Assembly (NCBI GenBank): GCA_021792365.1
Contig: JAJYUT010000008.1
Location: forward strand, 62,001 to 126,000
DNA: 64,000 nucleotides
Reading direction: 5' to 3'
From: Pseudomonadota bacterium
GTDB lineage: Bacteria; Pseudomonadota; Alphaproteobacteria; Dongiales; Dongiaceae
Position numbers and translations under genes: made by a program. Positions 8,187-16,667 of this stretch are shown here, in pieces. Positions within the stretch are counted from its first letter, which is position 1; every line of letters begins with the position of its first letter. A model generated the notes under the pieces. The model saw only the letters and a program-made list of their open reading frames with translations, did not search any database and was not told the DNA's origin.

Positions 8187-9421
8187 ATGACCACCCTCTG
8201 GCGGGATCGCGGGTTCGTGCATCTGTGGGGCGCGCAGGCGACGTCCGCCTTCGGCACGCGCATCGGGCGCGAGGCGATCGCCTTGAGCGCCGTGATGCTG
8301 CTGGGCTCCGGGCCGCTCGATCTCGCCTGGCTCAATCTCGCGGCGTCCTTGCCCTATCTCATCTTCGGCCTGGCGGCCGGGGTCCTGATCGACCGCGTGC
8401 GGCGGCGGCCGCTCCTGATCGCGACGGACCTCATCCGCGCCGGGCTGCTTGCGACCATTCCGGTGGCGGCCTGGTTCGGCGGGTTCTCGCTCGGGCAGTT
8501 GCTGGTCGTGGTGTTCCTCGGCATGGCTTGCACGCTGGTCTTCGATGCCGCCCATCAAGCCTATGTGCCGAGCCTGATCGAGAAGCGCTGGCTGCTCGAT
8601 GCCAATGCCAAGCAGGAATCGACCTCGGCGGCATCGGAGGTCGTGGGCCCGCCCATCGGCGGCCTGCTGGTACAGATCCTCGGCGCGCCGGTGGCCATCC
8701 TGTGCGACGCGGTCAGCTATGTCGTCTCGGCTTTCCTGCTCTGGCGCCTGCCGCACCAGGAGCCGCCGCCACAAGCAGCGAGCGGCCACGTGCGTTGGGA
8801 CGACCTCAAGGTCGGGTTCCTCATCGTCTTCCGGCATGGCCTGTTTCGCCCGCTGGCGATCGCCAAGATCATCCGCGCCGCCTGCGGCGGTGCGATCGGC
8901 ACGTTCTATGTGCTCTACCTGTTTCGCGATCTGCAGGTCTCGCCGGCGGCCCTCGGCATCATCGTCGCTGCGGCGGCGCGGCGGCCTTCGCCGCCGCCGT
9001 GACGACGACTCGTATCGCGGCGAGAACGTCGGCGGGGCCGGGAATGGTGGCCGGCATCATCGCCGCTACGCTCGGTCACGCGCTCATTCCGCTCGCCGGA
9101 TTCTTCGTCGGCACCTGGGCGGTGATCCCGCTGCTGATCCTGGGCCAGATTGTCAGCGATTTCGGTCTCGCTTATGCCCTGTCGATGGAGCGCGCCTTGC
9201 GTCAGCACCACATCGACAACGCCGTGCTCGGCCGTGCCTCGACCGTCGTCTCCATGTGCGGCAACGTGCCGGGGCCGCTCGGCGCGATCCTTGCCGGCAT
9301 CGCCGCGGAGCATATTGGCTTGTCGCCGGTCCTGTGGGCCTGCGTTGGCCTCTATGCGCTGTCGCCGCTGGTGCTGCTGTTCTCCAGCGTGCGCAGCCTG
9401 CCGCGCATCGAGGCGGCCTAG
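8187..9421 (+). pseudogene. MFS transporter (EntS/MFS_3-like), frameshifted
   Basis: The first reading frame (8187-9002) gives a typical MFS_3 N-terminal two thirds: FVHLWGAQATSAFGTRIGREA, LIFGLAAGVLIDRVRRRPLL, VFDAAHQAYVPSLI. It ends in an artefactual proline run. The C-terminal third (GMVAGIIAATLGHALIPLAGFF, MCGNVPGPLGAILAGIAAEHIG) continues in another frame to 9421. The break lies at about 8970-8990 in a GCGGCGGCGCGGCGG tract and needs one added base (or two removed) to restore about 411 residues. It could be a true inactivating mutation or a base lost in sequencing. Substrate is unknown; the cob setting does not prove a role in B12. Confidence 0.75.
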
Positions 9422-9422
9422 C

Positions 9423-10160
9423 CTACGGTCGCAGCCAGCGGAATGCGTCCGCCACGCTCGCGACTGCCGGCGAGCGGGGGTCGACGGCGACGGCCGGTCG
9501 CGCGGTCATGATGACCGGCAATCCCATGCGCCGCGCCGCCTCGATCTTGGCATAAGTGGCATCGCCGCCGCTGTTCTTGGCGACCAGCAGGCCGATACGA
9601 TGCTCGGCGAGTAGCTGCAGTTCATCCTGCAGCGAGAAGGGACCGCGCGCAGTGATGACCCGGCAGTCGCGCAGCGGCAGGCCCTCCGGTGCATCCACCA
9701 TGCGCACCAGGAAATGCGCATTGTGGATCCCGGAAAAGGCCTCCAGCTCGCCCGAGCCCAGCGTCAGGAAAATGCGGCCGCCTTCATGCCGGCACAAATC
9801 CGCCGCCTCTGCGGCATCTTGCGCCGCAAGCCAGCGATCGTCGGAGCGCGCGATCCAAGCGGGGCGCAGGAGGCGCAGGAGCGGAACGCCCGCGCTGTCC
9901 GCTGCCGCCATGGCATTGGCGCTGATCCGCGCCGCGAAGGGATGGGTGGCGTTGACAAGATGCGTGATGTGCTCAGCGCGCAGATAACGCGCCAAGCCCT
10001 CCGCGCCGCCGAAACCGCCCATGCGCACCTGTCCCTTTGGCATGCGGGGCGCGCGCGTGCGGCCTGCAAGGGAGGAGATGATCTCGATGCCCGCGAGCTC
10101 CGCCAGTCGCTCGGCCAACTGGAAAGCTTCCTGCGTGCCGCCGAGGATCAGGACGCGCAT
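9423..10160 (-). CDS. cobK: Precorrin-6A / cobalt-precorrin-6A reductase
   Basis: NADPH-dependent reductase of the macrocycle (CobK/CbiJ), 245 residues from the ATG at 10160. The N-terminus is MRVLILGGTQEAFQLAERL. It also has VNATHPFAARISANA, FLTLGSGELEAF and LLVAKNSGGDATYAKIEAA, all family hallmarks. A longer reading frame to 10205 would overlap cbiD and is not needed. The start lies one base after the cbiD stop, so cbiD-cobK form a minus-strand operon. The 3' end abuts the frameshifted MFS gene with a one-base gap. Confidence 0.94.
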   Translation of the reverse strand: MRVLILGGTQEAFQLAERLAELAGIEIISSLAGRTRAPRMPKGQVRMGGFGGAEGLARYLRAEHITHLVNATHPFAARISANAMAAADSAGVPLLRLLRPAWIARSDDRWLAAQDAAEAADLCRHEGGRIFLTLGSGELEAFSGIHNAHFLVRMVDAPEGLPLRDCRVITARGPFSLQDELQLLAEHRIGLLVAKNSGGDATYAKIEAARRMGLPVIMTARPAVAVDPRSPAVASVADAFRWLRP

Positions 10161-10161
10161 G

Positions 10162-11250
10162 TCAGTTGAAACCCGTGCCGGCGACCATCTTGCCGTCGCG
10201 GTCATAGACCAGTACCTCGATGGCCACCTTGCCGTTCACTTCCTCGAGGGCGACCTGCTGCGCCTTCTCGGCCACCACCTTGCCCAGGGGCACGTTCTGC
10301 TGCTGCGCGATGGTCAGCGCCTCGCTCGCGGTGTTGGCGTCCGTGATCATGCGCCGGGTAAGATCATTCGCGCCCTGCTCGCCCGCCCAGCGCGCGAGGG
10401 TTTGCAGGTTCACCTGGCTGCGCCCGGAATGGAGGTCGAGGAATCCGTCGGCCAGCTTGCAGAACTTGCCGAATCCGCCGGCGAGGGTGAGGCGCTTGAT
10501 CGGATGCTGCCGCAGGTATTTGAGCGTCGCGCCCGCGAAATCCCCCATGTCGATGAACGCGAAGTCCGGCAATCCATAAAGCTGCTGCACCGCGCTCTCG
10601 GTGGTGGAGCCGGTGCAGGCCGCCGCATGCTCCAGCCCAGCCGCGCGGATCACGTCGATGCCGCGATGGATCGAGGCGATCCAGGCCGAGCAGGAGAAGG
10701 GATGCACGATGCCGGTGGTGCCGAGGATCGAGAGTCCTCCGACGATGCCGAGGCGCGGGTTCCACGTCTGCTTCGCAAGCTCCTCGCCGCCGGGCACCGA
10801 AATCTCGATCTCCACGTCGGGCTCGGCGCCATGCGCGATCGCGACCTCCTCGATCACCTCCGTCATCATGCGCCGCGGCACGGGGTTGATCGCGGGCTCG
10901 CCGATGTCGATCGGCAAGCCCGCCTTGGTGACAGTGCCCACGCCATCCCCCGCCTTGAACACCACGCCGCTGCGCGAGGGCAGGGCGCACACCTTCGAGA
11001 CGATGAGCGCCAGATGCGTGACGTCGGGATCATCGCCCGCATCCTTGACGATGCCGGCGCTCGCCCAGTTCTTGCCGCAGTCGCGGCGCGCGAGCGCGAA
11101 ACTCGGCCGCTCGCCCCTGGGCAGCAGGATCTCGACCGGATCGGGGAATTCTCCCGTCAGGAGAGCGGTGAAGGCGGCCTTGGTCGCGGCGGTGGCGCAA
11201 GCGCCCGTGGTCCAGCCGCGGCGCAACGGGCCTTCTGGCTTGCGTGTCAT
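10162..11250 (-). CDS. cbiD: Cobalt-precorrin-5B C1-methyltransferase
   Basis: CbiD, 362 residues, methylates C1 after acetaldehyde release in the early-cobalt route; in the late-insertion route this is done by CobF, which is not seen here. Key segments are RRGWTTGACATAATKAAF at the N-terminus, VVFKAGDGVGTVTKAGL, INPVPRRMM, GILGTTGIVHPFS-type sequence near mid-protein, and LTLAGGFGKFCKLA. It is the first gene of the minus-strand cbiD-cobK pair and is divergent from cobA across 68 bases. Confidence 0.95.
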   Translation of the reverse strand: MTRKPEGPLRRGWTTGACATAATKAAFTALLTGEFPDPVEILLPRGERPSFALARRDCGKNWASAGIVKDAGDDPDVTHLALIVSKVCALPSRSGVVFKAGDGVGTVTKAGLPIDIGEPAINPVPRRMMTEVIEEVAIAHGAEPDVEIEISVPGGEELAKQTWNPRLGIVGGLSILGTTGIVHPFSCSAWIASIHRGIDVIRAAGLEHAAACTGSTTESAVQQLYGLPDFAFIDMGDFAGATLKYLRQHPIKRLTLAGGFGKFCKLADGFLDLHSGRSQVNLQTLARWAGEQGANDLTRRMITDANTASEALTIAQQQNVPLGKVVAEKAQQVALEEVNGKVAIEVLVYDRDGKMVAGTGFN

Positions 11251-11318
11251 GGCGCTATTCTAGCGTTTGGGGTCCGAATCTGGCTAGTCGCCGGTCGCCC
11301 GCGCCGTAGGATCGGGAC

Positions 11319-12158
11319 ATGGATGAATTGCTCGAATCGCTGCCCGGCATCGAGCCGGGCTGGGTGTGGCTGGTCGGCGCGGGTCCCGGGACGACTGGGC
11401 TGTTGACGCTGCTGGCGCTGCGCGGGCTGACCACGGCGGATGTCGTGGTCTATGACGCCCTGGTCGATCAGGAGACGCTGAAGCTTGCCCGGCCCGGCGC
11501 GGCGCTCGAATACGCCGGCAAGCGCGGCGGCAAGCCGTCCGCGAAGCAGCCGGACATCTCCCTGCGCCTCGTCCAGCTTGCGCGCGAGGGCAAGCGCGTG
11601 CTGCGCCTCAAGGGCGGCGATCCCTTCGTGTTCGGCCGCGGCGGCGAGGAGGCGATGTCGCTGGTGGAGGCCGGCATTCCGTTCCGTGTGGTGCCGGGCG
11701 TCAGCGCGGGCATCGGCGGGCTGGCTTATGCGGGCATTCCCGTCACGCACCGCGACTGCAACCACGCCGTCACCTTCGTGACCGGCCATGATGCCGGCGG
11801 CGCGGTGCCGGATGGCGTCGATTGGAACGCGATCGCCAAGGGCTCGCCCGTCATCGTGATGTACATGGCGCTGAAGCACATCGAGCCCATTACGGCGCGC
11901 TTGATCGCGGGCGGCCGCTCGCCCGGCGAGCCGGTCGCTATCGTGAGCAAGGCAACCAGCGCGGACCAGTGCGTGCTGGAATCGACGCTCGGCACCTGTG
12001 CAGCCGACGTCACGGCGAGCGGCATCGAGCCGCCGGCCATCGTGGTGATCGGCGAGGTGGTGCGTCTGCGTGCGTCGCTCGACTGGCTGGGCGCGCTCGC
12101 GGGCCGCGTGCTCGTCTCCGATCCGCTCGGCACCCGCCGGCAGGGGCAGACCGGCTAG
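11319..12158 (+). CDS. cobA: Uroporphyrinogen-III C-methyltransferase (SUMT)
   Basis: Methylates uroporphyrinogen III at C2 and C7 to precorrin-2, the entry step to B12 and siroheme. The protein has 279 residues. It has VWLVGAGPGTTGLLTLLALRGL, the YDALVD loop, RLKGGDPFVFGRGGEEA, VPGVSAGIGGLAYAGIPVTHRD and VTFVTGHDAGG. There is no fused CysG dehydrogenase/ferrochelatase domain, so precorrin-2 oxidation must be supplied elsewhere. cobB follows two bases after the stop. Confidence 0.95.
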   Translation: MDELLESLPGIEPGWVWLVGAGPGTTGLLTLLALRGLTTADVVVYDALVDQETLKLARPGAALEYAGKRGGKPSAKQPDISLRLVQLAREGKRVLRLKGGDPFVFGRGGEEAMSLVEAGIPFRVVPGVSAGIGGLAYAGIPVTHRDCNHAVTFVTGHDAGGAVPDGVDWNAIAKGSPVIVMYMALKHIEPITARLIAGGRSPGEPVAIVSKATSADQCVLESTLGTCAADVTASGIEPPAIVVIGEVVRLRASLDWLGALAGRVLVSDPLGTRRQGQTG

Positions 12159-12160
12159 GC

Positions 12161-13483
12161 ATGGCCAAAGGCCTCATTATCGCTGCGGCGTCCTCGGGCA
12201 GCGGCAAGACGACTGTGACGCTTGCACTGCTCGCACTTCTGAAGCGGAGTGGCGCCGCGGTGGCGTCGTGCAAGGTGGGGCCGGACTACATCGATCCGCA
12301 GTTCCATGCGCGCGCAACTGGCCGGCCCTGCTTCAACCTCGATGGCTGGGCGATGCGGCCTGCCACGCTCGCGCACCTCATCCATCATGCCATGCGCGAT
12401 GCGGAACTGCTCGTCATGGAAGGCGTGATGGGGCTTTTCGACGGCGCTCCGGGCGAGACCGATCTGGCGCCCGGTTCCACGGCGCAGATCGCCGCGATGA
12501 CCGGGCTGCCGGTCGTCCTGGTGTTGCGCGCCAAAGGGATCGGCGCGACGGCGGCGGCCCTGCTGCAGGGCCTGAAGCGGCATCATCCGGATGTCCGCGT
12601 CGCGGGCGTCATCTTCAACGAGGTCGGCGGCGATCGACATCGCGCGATGCTGGCGCAGGCCGCCGCGCGCGCCGACCTGCCCGTGCTGGGCTATCTGCCG
12701 GCGGTGGACGATATTGCGCTGCCGAGCCGACACCTTGGCCTGGTGCAGGCGCGCGAGCACGAGTTCTTCGAGCGCTACCTTGACAGGCTGAGCGGATCGC
12801 TCGGTCCGCATCTCGACCTCTCGGCGCTGGCAGCGCTGGCGACGGCGCCCGCAACCGCAACTGACTATGGCGAGCGGCTGTCGCCCGTTCCACCGCTCGG
12901 GCAGCGCATCGCGATCGCCGACGATGTCGCCTTCGGTTTCTCCTATGCCGCGACCCTGCTGGGCTGGCGCGCGGCGGGGGCGGAGATCGTCCCCTTTTCT
13001 CCGCTCGCCGACGAGGCGCCCGATGGGGCGGCAGACGCGATCTTTCTGCCGGGCGGATATCCGGAGCTGCATGCCGGTACGCTGGCCGGCAATCGCGCTT
13101 TCATGAGCGGTCTGCGAAGCGCCGCCCGCAACGGAGTGGCGATCTATGGCGAGTGCGGCGGCTACATGACTTTGGGCGAGGCGTTGATCGATGCCGATGG
13201 GGTGCGCCACGCGATGGCCGGCCTGCTGCCGGTCGTCACGTCCTTCGCCGCGCGCAAGCTGCATCTCGGCTACCGCCAAGGGACGCTGCTCGCGGACGGC
13301 CCGTTGGGCGCTGCTGGCCGGGCTTTCCGCGGCCACGAATTCCACTACGCGACCATCATCTCGGAAGGCGCCGGCGAGTCGCTGTTCGCCGTGCAGGACG
13401 CGGCCTGTCGCAATCTGGGGAGCCAAGGTCGCCGGCAGGGCAGTGTCTTCGGGTCGTTCCTGCACCTTATCGATGAAGCTTGA
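12161..13483 (+). CDS. cobB: Cobyrinic acid a,c-diamide synthase
   Basis: ATP- and glutamine-dependent amidation of the a and c acetates (CobB/CbiA), 440 residues. The N-terminal AAA_26 P-loop is ASSGSGKTTV (about residues 10-19), followed by CKVGPDYIDPQFHA and EGVMGLFDGAPG. The C-terminal GATase domain has LPGGYPELHA and the Cys nucleophile in YGECGGYMTLGEA, then the EFHYATI segment near the end. The start at 12161 is two bases beyond the cobA stop and gives the family-standard MAKGLIIAA opening. Confidence 0.95.
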   Translation: MAKGLIIAAASSGSGKTTVTLALLALLKRSGAAVASCKVGPDYIDPQFHARATGRPCFNLDGWAMRPATLAHLIHHAMRDAELLVMEGVMGLFDGAPGETDLAPGSTAQIAAMTGLPVVLVLRAKGIGATAAALLQGLKRHHPDVRVAGVIFNEVGGDRHRAMLAQAAARADLPVLGYLPAVDDIALPSRHLGLVQAREHEFFERYLDRLSGSLGPHLDLSALAALATAPATATDYGERLSPVPPLGQRIAIADDVAFGFSYAATLLGWRAAGAEIVPFSPLADEAPDGAADAIFLPGGYPELHAGTLAGNRAFMSGLRSAARNGVAIYGECGGYMTLGEALIDADGVRHAMAGLLPVVTSFAARKLHLGYRQGTLLADGPLGAAGRAFRGHEFHYATIISEGAGESLFAVQDAACRNLGSQGRRQGSVFGSFLHLIDEA

Positions 13484-13595
13484 ATCGGCGGCTCCGGCAG
13501 GCGCTAAGTCTTGCCAGAGCAACGAAAATCGGGCAGTTTACCGGCCGAAGGATACCGCGCAGCAAGCGTCCCTTTCCGGTGGGCAGGCGCGGCAG

Positions 13596-13796
13596 ATGGG
13601 GATGGACATGTCGCAGATTCGCACCGCTACTCACGCTCAGGCAAAACTGAACAGCCGCTCCGCGGCACTGGCCGCCGCGATGATCGTCGCCGTGTTCGGC
13701 GCCGTGTTCATCTACGGCATCGGTTTCGCCGGCGCGGACGTGCTGCACAACGTGGCGCACGACGCCCGCCACGCCAACAATTTCCCCTGCCATTGA
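13596..13796 (+). CDS. cbtB: Cobalt transporter subunit CbtB
   Basis: Small protein of 66 residues (62 if the ATG at 13608 is used). It has one membrane helix (AAAMIVAVFGAVFIYGIGFAG) and a C-terminal metal-binding tail with HNVAHDARHANNFPCH. CbtB proteins pair with CbtA in predicted vitamin-B12-linked cobalt uptake. cbtA lies 85 bases downstream with a hairpin between. The 112 bases upstream of the start show no cobalamin riboswitch pattern by eye. Confidence 0.88.
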   Translation: MGMDMSQIRTATHAQAKLNSRSAALAAAMIVAVFGAVFIYGIGFAGADVLHNVAHDARHANNFPCH

Positions 13797-13798
13797 GT

Positions 13799-13826
13799 TG
13801 AACGCCGGGTTCGATCCGGCCGTTCA
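13799..13826 (+). terminator. Hairpin between cbtB and cbtA
   Basis: TGAACGCCGG pairs with CCGGCCGTTCA with one bulged C and a 7-base loop, and a T-rich stretch follows (GTTCTGTTTACC). It starts three bases after the cbtB stop. It may be an intercistronic attenuator or a stabiliser rather than a full terminator, since cbtA follows on the same strand. Confidence 0.4.
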
Positions 13827-13881
13827 GGTGTTCTGTTTACCCGTCATTGAGAGGCGGCCTTTTCATAGGCCGTGACGTGCG

Positions 13882-14607
13882 ATGTTCGGATATCTCCGCA
13901 TGTTCCTGATGGTCGCCCTGCTGGCCGGCATCACCGCTGGCGTCGTCGGGTGGGGCTTGCACATGATCGGCACGACTCCGCTGATCCTGGAAGCGGAGAC
14001 CTATGAGAGCGCGGCCGCGCCGGAGGCTGCCGCTACCGATCGTCATGATCATGCGCACGGCAGCGACCACCACCATGATGCGGCGGCGTGGGCACCGGAG
14101 GATGGCTGGGAACGCAATCTCTACACTCTCGGCGCGCAGCTCATCACCGGGGTCGGTTACGCCTTTCTTCTGACCGCGGGGATCGTGTTCTTCGGCAAAG
14201 GCGCGGATTGGCGCCGCGGCCTGCTCTGGGGCCTGGCGGGATTCGCCAGTTTCACCCTCGCGCCGGCTTTCGGCCTGCCGCCGGAGCTGCCGGGAACGGA
14301 AGCGGCACCGTTGCTCGACCGCCAGCTTTGGTGGATCGGCACCGTGATCGCGACCGCGGCCGGCCTGTTCGCGGCTGCGCGGCTGCGCAACGTCTATGGC
14401 TATGCGATTGCCGTGGTCCTGATCGCGCTGCCGCACATCATCGGCGCGCCGCAGCCGGAGGTGCCGGGCGGCCTCGCGCCCGTGGAACTCGAGCACAAGT
14501 TCATCCTCGTCGCAGTCGCCACCAGCCTGGCGTTCTGGCTGGTGCTAGGGATCCTGACCGGGGCGTTCTTCAAGCGCTACGCGGCCGAAACGAGCGTTGC
14601 CGCGTGA
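13882..14607 (+). CDS. cbtA: Cobalt transporter subunit CbtA
   Basis: Membrane protein of 241 residues with several transmembrane segments: residues ~5-25, then GAQLITGVGYAFLLTAGIVFF, LLWGLAGFASFTLAPAFGLP, WWIGTVIATAAGLFAAARL, YAIAVVLIALPHIIGAP and a C-terminal helix. The family hallmark LAPAFGLPPELPGTEAA is present. A His-rich loop after the first helix (RHDHAHGSDHHHD, about residues 55-67) probably gathers Co2+ on the outer face; this is inference. It forms a transport unit with cbtB and lies upstream of hupE. Confidence 0.92.
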   Translation: MFGYLRMFLMVALLAGITAGVVGWGLHMIGTTPLILEAETYESAAAPEAAATDRHDHAHGSDHHHDAAAWAPEDGWERNLYTLGAQLITGVGYAFLLTAGIVFFGKGADWRRGLLWGLAGFASFTLAPAFGLPPELPGTEAAPLLDRQLWWIGTVIATAAGLFAAARLRNVYGYAIAVVLIALPHIIGAPQPEVPGGLAPVELEHKFILVAVATSLAFWLVLGILTGAFFKRYAAETSVAA

Positions 14608-14617
14608 TGCGGCGAGG

Positions 14618-14647
14618 CCCTGCATTGGGCCGCAGGGACTGCCCTGC
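14618..14647 (+). promoter_or_regulatory. Alternating hairpin segments upstream of hupE
   Basis: Three 6-base segments, CCCTGC (14618-14623), GCAGGG (14632-14637) and CCCTGC (14642-14647), let the middle one pair with either neighbour. This gives two mutually exclusive short hairpins in the cbtA-hupE gap. It could be a simple attenuator; chance is possible at this GC content. Confidence 0.25.
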
Positions 14648-14707
14648 TATGACGAGAGCAGATCAGCGCGACGACAGACTCGGGATCACGAGAGGGATGC
14701 GGGCATC

Positions 14708-15301
14708 ATGAATAGACTGACACGTGCTTTCACCATCGCCGCCATCATGGGCGGCGCACTCAGCGCACCGGCCTTGGCTCATACCGGCATCGGCGCTCAT
14801 GGCAACGGCTTCATGGCCGGCTTCCTGCATCCGCTGACCGGCCTCGACCACATGCTCGCCATGCTCGGCATCGGCGTGTGGGCGGTCCAGCTTGGCAAGC
14901 GCGGCACCTGGATGGTGCCGTCCGCCTTCGTGTCGGTCATGGTTGCCGGCGCCGCCCTGGCGCTGTGGGGCGCGGGCCTGCCGATGGTGGAATTCGGTAT
15001 CGCCGGTTCGGTGCTGGTGATCGGCGCGCTGGTCGCGTTCGGCGCCCGCATGCGGGTCACCCTGGCGATGACCCTGGCGGGCGCCTTCGCGCTGTTCCAT
15101 GGCTTCGCCCATGGAGCGGAATTGCCGGGCTTTGCGCAGCCGGCTGCTTATGGCGCCGGCTTTGTGGCCGCGACCGCGCTGCTGCATGGCGTGGGCCTGG
15201 GGCTGGGCCACGCGCTGCGGCGATCCGCAACCCGGCTGCCGTTCCGCATGGCGGGCGCGGCCATCGCGGCAATCGGCGGCGGCTTGCTCGTCAGCGCCTG
15301 A
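14708..15301 (+). CDS. hupE: HupE/UreJ family nickel/cobalt permease
   Basis: Secondary transporter of 197 residues. It has a Sec signal peptide (cleavage probably after ALA in GALSAPALAH), then the family signature HPLTGLDHMLAMLGIGVWAVQLG, and later FALFHGFAHGAELPG and ATALLHGVGLGLGHAL, with about six membrane helices. HupE/UreJ proteins import Ni2+ or Co2+ across the inner membrane. Its place after cbtA in a B12 cluster suggests cobalt. The ATG at 14708 was chosen because it opens the signal peptide. Confidence 0.9.
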   Translation: MNRLTRAFTIAAIMGGALSAPALAHTGIGAHGNGFMAGFLHPLTGLDHMLAMLGIGVWAVQLGKRGTWMVPSAFVSVMVAGAALALWGAGLPMVEFGIAGSVLVIGALVAFGARMRVTLAMTLAGAFALFHGFAHGAELPGFAQPAAYGAGFVAATALLHGVGLGLGHALRRSATRLPFRMAGAAIAAIGGGLLVSA

Positions 15302-15311
15302 GCTTCCGGGT

Positions 15312-16259
15312 CTAGTTCCGGGTCGGCACGGCGGGGCGCAGGGTCACCAGCGCCACGCCGATGGCCATGGCTAGGATCGCGCCCCAGACCCACGGGCTGA
15401 GGACCTCGTCGAAGATCACCCAGCCCCAGAACACGCCCGCGAGGACGATCACGTTGGCGGTCTGGGAGGCGTAGACCGCGCCGATCGCCCGCACCGCCCA
15501 CACGAAGATCAGCATCATCGCGGCGTTGATGACCATCATGGTGGCCGCCGCCTTGACGGGCACGGTGAGGGGGAAGCTCGGCAGCAGGAACCCGTCCGCT
15601 CCGGCTGCCAGCGGGATAGCGGCCAGCCCGCCCAGGATCAGCATGCCCGTGGTCTGGGTCAGCACGTCGGCATCGGGCGGCGAGCGCATCGCGATATACA
15701 GATTCTGCAGCGCGTAGAAGCATGACGCCGCGAGGCCCAGCAGGACCCAGCCGATCAGGTCCGGCTCCGGCAGGCTGCCCTCCGGCAGGACGATCAGGCC
15801 GACCCCGGCGAAGCCGAACAGCACGCCGATGGCCCGCCAGATGTCGAACCTTTCCGTCCGCATGGCGAGGATCAGCACATAGGTCAGCAGCGGTGCCATC
15901 GGGATCATCAGGGTGAGCACCGCGACCGGCAGGTGCGGCGCTACCCAGAACAGCAGCGGCCCTGGAATGGTGAACCCGAGCAGGCCGTTGATGAGGTAAT
16001 AGCGCAGATAGCTCCATTGCCGGCGCGGGAACCGGCCGAACAGCACGCAAACCGCCAGCAGCAACGCGCCGCTGCCGATCGTTTCCCACAGCACCACGCC
16101 GAGCGGATGGGCGCCATTCTCGACCGCCAGCTTGGCGAGCGCGAACGCGAGGCCCCAGATCGTCCCCATGACGAGCAGCGCCAGCGGGCCTACCACCAGG
16201 CGGAGCAGGCGCGAGGGTGTGGGCGCGGCAGTCAAGGGCCGCAACGTGCCGTCCGCCAT
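15312..16259 (-). CDS. DMT superfamily (EamA) transporter
   Basis: Inner-membrane protein of 315 residues with two EamA repeats and about ten helices. Helices include LALLVMGTIWGLAFALAKLAV near residue 35, YLINGLLGFTIPGPLLFWVAP, VLLGLAASCFYALQNLYIAM, and the C-terminal TANVIVLAGVFWGWVIFDEVLSP with VWGAILAMAIGVALVTL. EamA proteins export metabolites such as amino acids; the substrate cannot be told here. It converges on hupE with a 10-base gap. Its start is three bases from the end of an FAD-oxidoreductase remnant. Confidence 0.88.
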   Translation of the reverse strand: MADGTLRPLTAAPTPSRLLRLVVGPLALLVMGTIWGLAFALAKLAVENGAHPLGVVLWETIGSGALLLAVCVLFGRFPRRQWSYLRYYLINGLLGFTIPGPLLFWVAPHLPVAVLTLMIPMAPLLTYVLILAMRTERFDIWRAIGVLFGFAGVGLIVLPEGSLPEPDLIGWVLLGLAASCFYALQNLYIAMRSPPDADVLTQTTGMLILGGLAAIPLAAGADGFLLPSFPLTVPVKAAATMMVINAAMMLIFVWAVRAIGAVYASQTANVIVLAGVFWGWVIFDEVLSPWVWGAILAMAIGVALVTLRPAVPTRN

Positions 16260-16262
16260 GCG

Positions 16263-16523
16263 TCAGCACCGATCCTGCAATTCGAAAGAGGCGTATATCG
16301 CGCGCTGATGGGTGCGGCGCACACGCGTCGTGACGCCGAACCTGCACCCAAGATGGAAGGCCGTCGAAAGTCCGGCAAAGCCGCCGCCGACGACGGCGGC
16401 CTCCACCTCCATCTTGCCGGAGACCGGCGGTGCGTCGGTTGTCTCGGGGCCGCCGTTCGCGGCCCAACAGCTGTCGACATGCGCCCGGCCCGGCGCCTTA
16501 GTATCTATCGTGTTGATCGTCAT
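16263..16523 (-). pseudogene. N-terminal remnant of an FAD-dependent amine/amino-acid oxidoreductase
   Basis: An 86-codon frame from the ATG at 16523. Residues 1-~60 look like the start of a DAO-family oxidase of the gamma-glutamylputrescine oxidoreductase type: a DSCWAAN region, then the dinucleotide-binding EAAVVGGGFAGLSTAFHLG. After that point the sequence stops resembling the family and ends. The remaining ~350 residues of such an enzyme are missing. It is best read as a deletion relic, with the downstream part replaced by the DMT gene. A short expressed peptide cannot be excluded. Confidence 0.6.
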
Positions 16524-16667
16524 TTGCCCCCCGCGGGCGCGCACCTTAGCAGGCTCCGGCGGCGAACAGTAGGCCCGGCCGGAGCGCCCCTATGGCGCAG
16601 GTCATGACAAAGCGCTACGCTTTGGCGCGCGGTCCGGTTGGGGACTACCGCTTCAGGGGAGGCAGGC

